From NCBI GenBank assembly GCA_030695025.1, contig JAUYTX010000072.1, positions 1-32,204 on the forward strand: a stretch of DNA of 32,204 nucleotides. Reading direction: 5' to 3'. Shown piece after piece: positions 1-8,054 of the stretch (position 1 is its first letter; every line of letters starts with the position of its first letter). Source of the DNA: Bacteroidales bacterium. Lineage in GTDB: Bacteria > Bacteroidota > Bacteroidia > Bacteroidales > UBA932. The position numbers and the translations under genes are program-made. Under the pieces are notes generated by a model. The model was not told the DNA's origin. It saw only the letters and a list, made by a program, of their open reading frames with translations, and ran no database searches.

Positions 1-441
1 GTGTTTGTCGAGGTCGTAAAGGCTGTTAAAGAGTCCTTTCAATTTAAGGGTAAGAGCCGAAATTTCGTCATCGGCTCCGTTTGAAACAGTCGGAATCGAT
101 TCAAAAATCTCTTTAACTTTTTTTGTAACCTTCTCAACCTCTCTGTTCTCTTTTTTTAATGTATCAACAGGGTGCGCTGCCGGCATCTCTGCGTGATGAG
201 ATGTTATACTTCCCTCCAGAACAGAGCTGTGGATATCACAAAACTTAAGAACCTCCTCCTCCGGAAGACCTTCAGATATCAGCTCCTGCTCTACCTCAAC
301 AACTTCGTTATAGGGTATGTTCTTAAGGAGCTCTTTCACTCTGCTTTTAACCATTTCGGGAGCCTCTCCTTTATGAAGTTCCTGAATCATGTGTTTCAGA
401 AGTGCTTTCCTCTGAGATGAGTTGTTGATGTATTCACTCAT
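1..441 (-). CDS. DUF438 domain-containing protein (5' part of gene, runs off window)
   Basis: Reading the minus strand from the ATG at 441 gives 147 codons with no stop up to the window edge, so this is the N-terminal part of a longer protein. Residues about 10-75 match the DUF438 pattern: a charged helix (QRKALLKHMIQELHKGE), then VEQELISEGLPEEEV, then a CDIH motif. In known family members this domain is followed by a hemerythrin-like HHE domain and often a PAS-like domain; neither is visible here. A role in redox or gas sensing is often suggested for the family but cannot be tested from this fragment. The gene is divergent from the carotenoid operon across a 129-bp AT-rich spacer (442-570) in which I see no clear consensus promoter. 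Confidence 0.75.
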   Translation of the reverse strand, partial: MSEYINNSSQRKALLKHMIQELHKGEAPEMVKSRVKELLKNIPYNEVVEVEQELISEGLPEEEVLKFCDIHSSVLEGSITSHHAEMPAAHPVDTLKKENREVEKVTKKVKEIFESIPTVSNGADDEISALTLKLKGLFNSLYDLDKH

Positions 442-570
442 AATATGATATTTAAAAAATTATAATAGTTAGCGGGAGTAATAAATTTACAACAAATTTT
501 CTTGATTATTGTTTAACCTTACTTCTGCCTGTCTGCCGGAAAATTGATTATATTTATGGAAAATTGAAAG

Positions 571-2067
571 ATGAAGAGAGTTGCTATTATTGGAGGGGGT
601 TTTTCGGGATTGTCGGCTGCTTGTTATCTTGGTAAAGCGGGCTATGATGTTACTGTCTATGAAAAAAACAGTGTGCTTGGAGGCAGGGCAAGAGTTCTGG
701 AAAGAGATGGTTTCAAATTTGATATGGGGCCTACTTTTTATTGGATGCCGGATATTTTTGAGAAGTTCTTTGATGATTTTGGCAAGAAAAGCAGCGATTT
801 TTATGAGTTGATAAGATTGGATCCCGGCTATGAGATCTACTTCGGTCCCAATAACTCAGTCAGGGTATCTGCGGATGTAAAAAAGACGATTGAAACATTT
901 GAAAACATTGAGCCGGGCAGTGGGGCCTTTCTTGAAAATTTTCTAAAGTCGGCAGAATTCAACTACAGGGTGGCAATTGATAAGGTTGTTGAGAAACCCG
1001 GCAAATCAATTTTTGAACTGATTATGCCTCAAACTATTGCAAGAATTACTCAGTTTAAGGAATCAATAAGCAACCATATAAGAAAAAAAATAAAGGATGA
1101 CAGGCTGAGACAAATTCTTGAATTTCCTGTTCTATTTCTTGGTGCAAAGCCTTCAAGAACACCACTCTTTTACTGCTTTATGAATTATGCCGACATGGTA
1201 CTTGGTACCTGGCACATTAAGGGAGGTATGTACGGGCTCGTAGAGGCTATGGTAAAGATTGCAGAGGGCTATGGAGTTAAATTTATTACTGACGCTCATG
1301 TAAACAGTATTATCACCGAGGGTTCAAAAGCTGTTGGTATTTCATGGAGTAATACATCCGATTCAAAAGGAGAGCGTAACTCCGTCTCTGAAATGGTAGA
1401 CTTTGTTATCTCCTCTGCAGACTACCACTTTGCAGAGACACTGTTGGATCCTAAATTCCGCAACTATTCAGAAAAATATTGGTCAAAGAGGGTATTTGCC
1501 CCTTCGGCCATGCTTTACTACGTGGGATTTGACAAGAAATTAGAGGGTATTTCTCATCATACTCTCTTTTTTGACGCTGACTTTATTGAACATTCCGAGA
1601 CTATTTATGATACCCCAAGGTGGCCAAACAAACCTCTCTTTTACGGCAGTTTTCCATCGGTTACCGACTCTGCACTTGCGCCTGATGGTAAAGAGTGCGC
1701 AGTGTTCCTCATACCTGTAGCCGCAGGGCTAAAAGACACGCCTGAGCTACGTGAGAATTACTTTTTGCAGATTCTGGAGAGAATTGAACAGACCACAGGC
1801 ATAAAGGTCTCTGATTCTGTACTTTTCAAAGAGTCCTATTCTGTGAGTAACTTTATGGAAGATTACCATGCCTACAAAGGGAATGCCTATGGTCTTTCAA
1901 ACATACTTACCCAAACGGCATTTCTTAAGCCAAAAATGCAAAACAGACATTTATCAAACCTTTTATACGCAGGGCAACTTACTGTGCCGGGCCCGGGAGT
2001 GCCTCCGGCCATAATTTCAGGTAAGATTGCTGCCGGTATTGCCGGGAAAAAACTTAAATATGGATAA
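571..2067 (+). CDS. crtI: CrtI-type phytoene desaturase
   Basis: This 498-residue FAD-dependent amine-oxidase-fold enzyme should desaturate phytoene stepwise to neurosporene or lycopene at the membrane. The N-terminus has the dinucleotide-binding signature GGGFSG (residues 8-13), an acidic residue ending the second strand (E31) and a GGRAR motif (37-41). DMGPTFYWMPD follows, as is common in Bacteroidota CrtI. The C-terminus has the family signature YAGQLTVPGPGVPPAIISG (about 467-485). Length is normal for CrtI. It is the first gene of the carotenoid operon, and its stop codon overlaps the start of the phytoene synthase gene by 8 bp, implying translational coupling. The identity as a carotenoid desaturase is secure. 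The exact number of desaturation steps is inferred. Confidence 0.9.
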   Translation: MKRVAIIGGGFSGLSAACYLGKAGYDVTVYEKNSVLGGRARVLERDGFKFDMGPTFYWMPDIFEKFFDDFGKKSSDFYELIRLDPGYEIYFGPNNSVRVSADVKKTIETFENIEPGSGAFLENFLKSAEFNYRVAIDKVVEKPGKSIFELIMPQTIARITQFKESISNHIRKKIKDDRLRQILEFPVLFLGAKPSRTPLFYCFMNYADMVLGTWHIKGGMYGLVEAMVKIAEGYGVKFITDAHVNSIITEGSKAVGISWSNTSDSKGERNSVSEMVDFVISSADYHFAETLLDPKFRNYSEKYWSKRVFAPSAMLYYVGFDKKLEGISHHTLFFDADFIEHSETIYDTPRWPNKPLFYGSFPSVTDSALAPDGKECAVFLIPVAAGLKDTPELRENYFLQILERIEQTTGIKVSDSVLFKESYSVSNFMEDYHAYKGNAYGLSNILTQTAFLKPKMQNRHLSNLLYAGQLTVPGPGVPPAIISGKIAAGIAGKKLKYG

Positions 2068-2902
2068 TTTATACAAAGAGTTATCTCTCAGGACATCGGA
2101 GCTTACAACCTCACTCTACAGCACCTCCTTTTCAGCGGGACTTATGTGTATGAACAGAGAGAGCCGTAGGGCAATTTTTGCTATATACGGCTTTCTTCGT
2201 CAGGCAGATGAGATTGTTGACACCTTTCACGAGTATGATAAAAAAAGTCTAATCAGTGAGTTTGAGGCAGAGTATTACAGATGTATGGAACGCGGTATAA
2301 GTCTGAATCTTATAATCAACTCATTCGCATTGATTGTTAAAAGATACAATATCCATGACCAGCTGGTAAGTGCGTTTCTCAGAAGCATGAAGAGTGATCT
2401 GGAAAACAGTAATTTCAACGAGTCTGGCATTAAAGAGTACATCTACGGGTCTGCAGATGTTGTAGGGCTGATGTGTCTTAAAGTTATGACACGTGATAAC
2501 CCGCAAGATTATGAAAGACTTAAGGATAGTGCCATGAGCCTCTCTTCTGCATTTCAGAAAATCAATTTTTTGAGGGACATTAAAAACGATACAGAAAATT
2601 TATCCAGAAACTATTTTCCTGTTCTGAATGACAAACCATTCAATAAAGAGACATTCGCTGTAATTCTTGATGATATTCGTAAAGATTTCAAGAGTGCGCT
2701 TGTTGGTATTAAAGAGTTACCTAAACGAGACAGAACAGGAGTATATCTTGCTTATTTATACTACCTTGGGCTTACTTCCAAAATAGGGAAAACACCTCCT
2801 GAGAGGCTATTCAAAAAACGAATACGTCTATCTGAATGGGAAAAAGTCGGTCTTTTTTGTGTGGCCAATTTCAGATCATTCTTGGGTAAAAAATTTATGT
2901 AA
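2060..2902 (+). CDS. crtB: Phytoene synthase (squalene/phytoene synthase family)
   Basis: This enzyme condenses two geranylgeranyl diphosphates to phytoene, the first committed step of C40 carotenoid synthesis. I chose the ATG at 2060, giving 280 residues starting MDNLYKEL; the frame is open to 2027 but the extra 11 residues lie inside crtI and do not look family-like. Key motifs are YSTSFS (20-25), the first Asp-rich motif DEIVD (50-54, Mg-diphosphate binding), and the second Asp-rich region NFLRDIKND (about 169-177) followed by NYFP. The GSADVVGLMCL helix typical of the family lies between them. It overlaps crtI by 8 bp and ends 2 bp before the next desaturase. No GGPP synthase gene is in the window, so the substrate must come from a gene elsewhere. 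Confidence 0.9.
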   Translation: MDNLYKELSLRTSELTTSLYSTSFSAGLMCMNRESRRAIFAIYGFLRQADEIVDTFHEYDKKSLISEFEAEYYRCMERGISLNLIINSFALIVKRYNIHDQLVSAFLRSMKSDLENSNFNESGIKEYIYGSADVVGLMCLKVMTRDNPQDYERLKDSAMSLSSAFQKINFLRDIKNDTENLSRNYFPVLNDKPFNKETFAVILDDIRKDFKSALVGIKELPKRDRTGVYLAYLYYLGLTSKIGKTPPERLFKKRIRLSEWEKVGLFCVANFRSFLGKKFM

Positions 2903-2904
2903 AT

Positions 2905-4503
2905 ATGAAAGTTGCTGTCATAGGTTCAGGAGTTGCAGGTCTAGCAACGGCAATCAGAGTTGCTGCACGGGGTGACATCGTTACTCTTTTCGAAAAGAAC
3001 GGAACCCCGGGAGGAAAAATCTCCCAGATTCGTGATAAGGGCTATCGTTTTGATACAGGCCCTTCGCTCTTTACTCTTCCCAATTTGGTTGACGAGTTGT
3101 TGTCAATGAATTTAAATTCAGACATTCAAACAAGTTTATCTGGTAAAAATTCCTTCAATTACTTCCGTCTGGAAAACAGCTGCAGATACTTCTACCCTGA
3201 CGGTACTGTTTTCGATTTTTTCCAGAACACACAAAAGCTAAGGGAGCAGATTGAAAATAACACAGATGAGAATTTCGAAAATATTCTCAAACGGCTAAAC
3301 CAATCGGAATTCATCTACAATCTCACATCTGACCTGTTCATATTCAACTCTTTTCACCGTTTTTCAAACTTTTTAAAAGAGGAGAACCGTTCGATTCCGC
3401 TTCATCTTCACAAGCTTGGTTTCCACAGGACAATGCACTCCGCAAACAAATCATTGTTCAAGGACAAGAGAATCGTTCAACTGTTTGACAGATACGCCAC
3501 ATACAATGGCTCTTCACCATACAAGGCACCTGCAACGCTTAACATGATATCTCACCTGGAGCACAATATTGGGGCATTTTTCCCTGAAAAGGGTATCTAC
3601 TCCATTGCAGACTCTCTTTATAAAAAAGGAGTTGAACTGGGTGTGAATTTTGAGTTTAATTCACTTGTTACTGAGGTAATTGTTGAGAAATTTAAAGGCA
3701 CAAGAGAGAAAAAAAACGAAATCTACTCAGGAGAAAATTATAATGATAATTCCGGAGATGAAAACACCAGTAATTTTGGAAAACCTTGGAGAGGTAAGCG
3801 GGCTGTTGGTGTTAGGGTTAATGGCGTTTCAAAATACTTCGATTATGTAGTATGCGACACCGATGTTAGTTATGCGGCGGAAAATATGTTCAATGGCCGG
3901 TACAGGCACCCTCTTAAAAAGAGGTTGTCAAAGCTGGAACCTTCATCTTCTGCTCTGATATTCTACTGGGGAATAAAGGGTGAATTCAACCGGCTTGATA
4001 TACATAACATTCTCTTTACCTCCAATTACAAAGAGGAGTTTGATTATCTGTTTAAAAAGAGGGAGCTGTACAGTGATCCAACTGTCTATATTTTTATAAG
4101 CAAAAAAGTTGTTGCCGGTGATGCACCTGATGGTTGCGAAAACTGGTTTGTAATGGTCAATGCACCATACAATAAAGGGCAGGATTGGCAAGCTGTAATT
4201 GCAAATGCCCGAAAAGCAATTATTCAAAAAATTGACAAAACATTCAATATAAAAATTGAAGATTATATTGATGTTGAACACATTGCATCTCCTGTAACAA
4301 TTGAAAGAAATACACTTAGCAGTAAAGGGGCTCTCTACGGCAGCTCTTCAAACTCGATGTTCTCAGCCTTTTTAAGGCACCCCAATACCTTGAATAAGAT
4401 TAAAAATCTCTCTTTTACCGGAGGCAGTACCCACCCGGGCGGTGGAATTCCTCTCTGCCTGGCAAGTGCCATTATTGCCGAAAAAGAGATCTACAAACTT
4501 TGA
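2905..4503 (+). CDS. crtD: CrtD-like carotenoid desaturase (CrtI family), probable 1-hydroxycarotenoid 3,4-desaturase
   Basis: This second CrtI-family flavoprotein has 532 residues and opens with the dinucleotide-binding motif GSGVAG, followed by FEKN, GGKISQ and DTGPSLFTLP. It ends with GGSTHPGGGIPLCLASA, the version of the C-terminal signature seen in Bacteroidota CrtD-like desaturases rather than in CrtI. In saproxanthin- and flexixanthin-type pathways CrtD introduces the 3,4 double bond after CruF hydrates the chain end; a cruF-like gene lies downstream, supporting this. Assignment to CrtD over another CrtI paralogue is inference. Residues about 262-298 form a low-complexity, Asn/Lys/Glu/Gly-rich insertion (for example NYNDNSGDENTSN) that probably is a surface loop. 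The gene follows crtB after 2 bp; the operon then pauses for a 212-bp gap with tandem repeats. Confidence 0.78.
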   Translation: MKVAVIGSGVAGLATAIRVAARGDIVTLFEKNGTPGGKISQIRDKGYRFDTGPSLFTLPNLVDELLSMNLNSDIQTSLSGKNSFNYFRLENSCRYFYPDGTVFDFFQNTQKLREQIENNTDENFENILKRLNQSEFIYNLTSDLFIFNSFHRFSNFLKEENRSIPLHLHKLGFHRTMHSANKSLFKDKRIVQLFDRYATYNGSSPYKAPATLNMISHLEHNIGAFFPEKGIYSIADSLYKKGVELGVNFEFNSLVTEVIVEKFKGTREKKNEIYSGENYNDNSGDENTSNFGKPWRGKRAVGVRVNGVSKYFDYVVCDTDVSYAAENMFNGRYRHPLKKRLSKLEPSSSALIFYWGIKGEFNRLDIHNILFTSNYKEEFDYLFKKRELYSDPTVYIFISKKVVAGDAPDGCENWFVMVNAPYNKGQDWQAVIANARKAIIQKIDKTFNIKIEDYIDVEHIASPVTIERNTLSSKGALYGSSSNSMFSAFLRHPNTLNKIKNLSFTGGSTHPGGGIPLCLASAIIAEKEIYKL

Positions 4504-4525
4504 AGTGAATAACATAAACCAAATT

Positions 4526-4665
4526 GCTTGAACCGAATTATTTGAATAGAATTGCTTGAACCGAATTATTTGAATATAATAGCTTGAACCGAATTATTTG
4601 AATATAATAGCTTGAAACGAATCATTTGAAACAAACTGCTTGAAACGAATTACTTGAATCTAATC
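4526..4665. repeat. 14-bp tandem repeat array (10 units, 28-bp higher-order period)
   Basis: Ten head-to-tail copies of a degenerate 14-mer lie in the gap between crtD and cruF, with rough consensus RYTTGAANNNAATN. Alternate units differ (GCTTGAACCGAATT versus ATTTGAATATAATA), giving a clean 28-bp period: GCTTGAA recurs at 4526, 4554, 4582, 4610 and 4638. Fourteen is not a multiple of three and TGA codons recur, so the array is not coding. It fills most of the 212-bp gap 4504-4715, which otherwise holds AT-rich sequence with no clear hairpin or consensus promoter. Confidence 0.9.
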
Positions 4666-4715
4666 TTATAGAATTTGTTTAAAATATCTGAAAATTAGAA
4701 AATGACAATAAGTAA

Positions 4716-5408
4716 ATGAAAAAGAATTTCATACAAAAAATATTCAATGTGGTCTCATACGAAGAGCTGCCAAAGACATTTCTCATATTCTACTCTGTGG
4801 GGCTTTTGCTGTTTCTTCTTCCTTTTACCCGAGAACTCTTTATCACATTGACTCCTCTCTCTCTTTTACTGGTAAATATTGCCCTTTTATATCACCACCG
4901 CCACTGGAATTTTCGTTTTATTCTTTTTATCTTCACAGTTACAATATCTTCTTTTCTAATTGAGGCTGAGGGTGTTCGTGGTGGTGTGCTTTTTGGTGAA
5001 TATCTCTATCTTGGCACTTTAGGTCCCAAACTCTTTGCAACTCCGCTTGTTATTGGGCTCAACTGGTTGATGCTGACATATTGCAGTGCTGCGATTATGG
5101 AGTATATAAGGAGAAGATTGGCGGGTACGGTAGATATTGCGATTAAGATTCTTGGGGGTGCTCTTTTAATGGTGACTTATGACATTGTTGTTGAAATGGT
5201 TGCGCCGGGAATGGGCATGTGGGAATTTGATCAGGGGTACCCGCCCGCTAAGAACTTCGTGATGTGGTTTGTGATGGCAACTGTATTTCACATTTTGTTT
5301 GCCGCTTTCAAAATTAAACCTGTGGGAAAACCTGCCATTGCGCTATTTTTTGCGCAGATTGCATTTTTTCTTGTGATTTCGCTCTTTATGGCTGTAGAAA
5401 TATTTTAA
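4716..5408 (+). CDS. cruF: CruF-like carotenoid 1,2-hydratase (Caroten_synth/DUF422 family membrane protein)
   Basis: This 230-residue integral membrane protein has about six or seven hydrophobic segments. It matches the DUF422 (carotenoid biosynthesis protein) family through EAEGVRGGVLFGEYLY, then LGPKLFATPLVIGLNWLML, and the late DIVVEMVAPGMGMWEF motif with its conserved acidic residues. Family members hydrate the psi end of acyclic carotenoid chains, making the 1-hydroxy group that a glycosyltransferase can use. The context agrees: a CrtD-like desaturase upstream, an acyltransferase and glycosyltransferase downstream. The start ATG at 4716 is the only sensible one and directly follows the AT-rich gap, so the gene could have its own promoter, though none is obvious. 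The family is confident; substrate detail is inferred. Confidence 0.82.
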   Translation: MKKNFIQKIFNVVSYEELPKTFLIFYSVGLLLFLLPFTRELFITLTPLSLLLVNIALLYHHRHWNFRFILFIFTVTISSFLIEAEGVRGGVLFGEYLYLGTLGPKLFATPLVIGLNWLMLTYCSAAIMEYIRRRLAGTVDIAIKILGGALLMVTYDIVVEMVAPGMGMWEFDQGYPPAKNFVMWFVMATVFHILFAAFKIKPVGKPAIALFFAQIAFFLVISLFMAVEIF

Positions 5409-5425
5409 TGGCAAGATAAAACGAT

Positions 5426-6088
5426 ATGATGATTAAGGGAAAATATACTCCATTTACAGGCTGGTTCTTTGAGCAATATTCAAAGTGGCACATGAAAAAG
5501 GTGTATCGCTCTATTAGATATATTGCGGTAAACCCTCCGGGTGAAGATTTATTTATGTCTGGTACGGGGAGGCCTCTATTACTTGTCTCAAACCACTTCT
5601 CTTTCTGGGATGGCTTCAATCATATTATGCTCAACAGACGCACCTTTAAGCGAAAAATGAACATAATGATGCTGCACGAGCAGCTCTCCAATCGTAAGTT
5701 TTTGCGTTATACCGGTGCATTCTCACTTGATAAGGGTAACAGAGGGGTTATTGCAGGGTTACGACACTCGGTTGACCTCCTTAAAGATAGAAACAACATG
5801 CTTTTAATCTTTCCCCAGGGTGAAATTCAGTCTCTCTATACTCGCAATTTTGTTTTTGAAAGGGGGCTTGAATTTATTGTGGCTAATACTCCCGGCATTC
5901 AGATTATATTCAATGTCAACCTTTTAAACTTCTTCTCTGAGAGGAAACCTACTCTTACAATGTATCTTAAGGAGTATATTCCTCAAAAAGATGATAAAAT
6001 TGCACACCTTGAGCAAGAGTTTAACCTTTTTGCTGTTGAATGTTTCAACAGTGAGAGCCCAAGAGAAAAAGGAGTTAAAATAATATGA
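5426..6088 (+). CDS. PlsC-like acyltransferase, probable carotenoid glycoside acyltransferase
   Basis: This 220-residue protein belongs to the lysophospholipid/glycerol-phosphate acyltransferase family. It carries the catalytic NHxxxxD box as NHFSFWD (residues 56-62) and a FPQGE block (129-133) in place of the usual FPEGT. There is no clear transmembrane segment, so it is probably a peripheral membrane protein. Because it sits 17 bp after cruF and overlaps a glycosyltransferase gene by four bases (ATGA), the likely job is acylation of the sugar on a carotenoid glycoside, comparable to CruD of green sulfur bacteria or CrtO of staphylococci. Phospholipid synthesis is the alternative. The start could equally be the second ATG at 5429. 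Confidence 0.75.
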   Translation: MMIKGKYTPFTGWFFEQYSKWHMKKVYRSIRYIAVNPPGEDLFMSGTGRPLLLVSNHFSFWDGFNHIMLNRRTFKRKMNIMMLHEQLSNRKFLRYTGAFSLDKGNRGVIAGLRHSVDLLKDRNNMLLIFPQGEIQSLYTRNFVFERGLEFIVANTPGIQIIFNVNLLNFFSERKPTLTMYLKEYIPQKDDKIAHLEQEFNLFAVECFNSESPREKGVKII

Positions 6089-7257
6089 CCATTTTCGGCT
6101 GGATACTGTTATTTTTCCTGACAATCCGCCTGATTGTCTCCTTTGTGAATTTTATCTGGACCTATCTGGTTAGAAAGGAGTTAAATAATTATTGCACAGT
6201 TAAAAAGAACCAAGCAGATAATGAGTGTAGCTCAGAATGTGTAACTATTACAGGAGATTCTGTGCCCAATATTAGTCTTCCCTCCTGGTCAATTCTAATA
6301 CCTGCCCGTAATGAAGAAAATTCAATCGGAAACCTTCTTGAAGATATCTTGACTCTTAAAGATAGACCATGTGAGGTTATAGTCTATGATGACAAATCAA
6401 CTGACCGCACAAGGGAGATAGTTCTGGGATTTCAAAATAGGCTTCCTGAACTCAGGCATATCGAAGGTGAGCTTCCCGAAGGTTGGCTCGGAAAGAACAA
6501 CGGCTGTCACTCTCTCGCCTCGGTTGCACAGGGACGATATCTACTCTTCCTTGACGCCGATGTTAGGATAGACTCAGATATGGCAACCAAATATCTCAAT
6601 TACGCAATAGAGAACAAACTCTCGTTGCTATCGATATTCCCTGCACAAATTCTTGAGAACAGAGCCGGCAAAATATCAACGCCCATAATGAATTGGATTC
6701 TACTGTCTCTTCTCCCCCTACCTTTGGTGAAAAATTGCAGCTGGAGCTCCTTTTCTGCAGCCAATGGCCAGTTTATGCTCTTTAACACAGATGATTACAA
6801 TCTTCTTAAACCCCATGAAAAATTCAAAATGAGTCGCGCTGAAGATATTGAGATAAGCAGATATTTTAAAAACGAGCGTAAACACATTGCGACACTGGCA
6901 GGCGATAAATCTATCAGGTGCAACATGTACAACCAGCTTAATGACGCAATCAATGGCTTTTCCAAGAATGTTTTCTACTTTTTTGGGAATTCTCCTTTTC
7001 TAACAATTATATTTGCAATCCTTACAACACTCACTCCCCTTTGGCTGTTTGTGTTTAATGGAGTTATTCCGGGATTGGTTTCTGTTACGGCAGTTCTTTT
7101 GATGAGAATCTTTGTTTCACTTGCAAGTAAACAAAGTGTGGGAGATAATCTAAAATATCTTTTTCATCAACAGGTTGTTTTTATGCGTATAGTTGCCAAA
7201 GCTGCGGTAAACCGTAAAAAGAGAGTTGAAATATGGAAAGGAAGAAATATATACTGA
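6085..7257 (+). CDS. Family 2 glycosyltransferase, probable carotenoid glycosyltransferase (CruC/CrtQ-like)
   Basis: This 390-residue membrane glycosyltransferase starts with one transmembrane helix (about 4-28). The GT2 catalytic domain follows: PARNEE (73-78), DDKSTD (102-107), the metal-binding DAD triad (157-159) and an ED pair, RAEDIEI (251-257). Two or three C-terminal helices lie at about 296-350. The stretch PEGWLGKNNG (131-140) resembles that of CrtQ- and CruC-type enzymes, which attach a sugar to carotenoid hydroxyl or carboxyl groups. It overlaps the acyltransferase start by four bases, and its 3' end overlaps the next gene by 25 bp, so this is one tightly packed transcript. The sugar donor and exact acceptor are unknown. 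It could instead make another glycolipid, but the context favours the carotenoid. Confidence 0.78.
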   Translation: MTIFGWILLFFLTIRLIVSFVNFIWTYLVRKELNNYCTVKKNQADNECSSECVTITGDSVPNISLPSWSILIPARNEENSIGNLLEDILTLKDRPCEVIVYDDKSTDRTREIVLGFQNRLPELRHIEGELPEGWLGKNNGCHSLASVAQGRYLLFLDADVRIDSDMATKYLNYAIENKLSLLSIFPAQILENRAGKISTPIMNWILLSLLPLPLVKNCSWSSFSAANGQFMLFNTDDYNLLKPHEKFKMSRAEDIEISRYFKNERKHIATLAGDKSIRCNMYNQLNDAINGFSKNVFYFFGNSPFLTIIFAILTTLTPLWLFVFNGVIPGLVSVTAVLLMRIFVSLASKQSVGDNLKYLFHQQVVFMRIVAKAAVNRKKRVEIWKGRNIY

Positions 7258-7991
7258 TTGTTATATTGTTGCTGATTGGGATGGGCTCAAACGCCCAGAG
7301 CAAATACGATAAAGCAATTTACGATTGCTATGTTAAGGGTGATATGATTGGTTGGCAGCAAATTATTAAGTTGGCAGAGAGAGATGTTGTTGCAGAGAGA
7401 TCCGGTCAGTTTTCATATAAATCGCCTTTAAAAACCTCACTTATTAACTATTATTATGGTGTTTCAGGCTGGCTTATCTCCCAGAAAGAGAATAAACAGG
7501 TGATGGAGTATATTAAAATGGGAGAGGCACTTATTGAAAAAATTCTTGATCATGAGCCTGATAATGCTACATTTATTGCCTACAAAGCGGCATTTAAGGG
7601 TTTTAGAATAGGAGCGGGTAGCTTTAAGGTTGTCTATTTGGGAGTTCAGAGCCTGAACCTTGCAAAGAAGGCTTATAGTAATGACCCTATGAATGTTAGA
7701 GCTCTAATTGAAATGGGAAATGTGCTCTATTACAGCCCTTCATTTGCTGGTGGCGACAAGAAAAAAGGGATTGATTTTTATGAGCAAGCGGTTAAGGAAC
7801 TTGAAAATAGCGGTTCAACAGTTAATAACTGGCAGTATCTATCGCTGTTAAGCAGCATTACAAATGCTTACTGCGAATCAGGTCAAAAAAATGAGGCTCT
7901 TAAAGCATACCTAAAGGCAAACTCCGTTGAGCCCCGGTTTTTGTGGATAAAAGAGAATCTCTACCCAAAAATTTTACAGCTTAGAGATTAA
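7233..7991 (+). CDS. Exported TPR-like protein of the carotenoid operon
   Basis: This 252-residue protein has a signal peptide (KK, then a hydrophobic run at 6-17, then GSNAQ with likely cleavage after Q22). The mature part is helical and TPR-like. The pattern ALIEMGNVLYYSPSFAGGD followed by KKGIDFYEQAVKELE is typical of a periplasmic TPR family with a GGD turn. It starts 25 bp before the end of the glycosyltransferase gene, so it is translated from the same message and closes the operon. It has no enzyme motif. A scaffold or carrier role in moving or placing the finished pigment in the outer membrane is possible but only inferred from context. It converges on the proline dehydrogenase gene 63 bp away, with no strong terminator between them. 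Confidence 0.7.
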   Translation: MERKKYILIVILLLIGMGSNAQSKYDKAIYDCYVKGDMIGWQQIIKLAERDVVAERSGQFSYKSPLKTSLINYYYGVSGWLISQKENKQVMEYIKMGEALIEKILDHEPDNATFIAYKAAFKGFRIGAGSFKVVYLGVQSLNLAKKAYSNDPMNVRALIEMGNVLYYSPSFAGGDKKKGIDFYEQAVKELENSGSTVNNWQYLSLLSSITNAYCESGQKNEALKAYLKANSVEPRFLWIKENLYPKILQLRD

Positions 7992-8054
7992 ATCTCACCT
8001 CTAAGTGAATGTTTAATATCCCCGAGAATAGTGAAGCTCTCCGATATTGATCTG

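Noticed and set aside
172-420. Plus-strand open frame of 82 codons at the window start
   Set aside because: It is antisense to the DUF438 gene, whose minus-strand frame has clear domain motifs.
4526-4665. CRISPR array
   Set aside because: The units are 14 bp, directly adjacent with no spacers, degenerate, and there are no cas genes.
7980-8005. Hairpin CTTAGAG/CTCTAAG at the end of the carotenoid operon as a terminator
   Set aside because: No T run follows on either strand, and it overlaps the last codons of the TPR gene.
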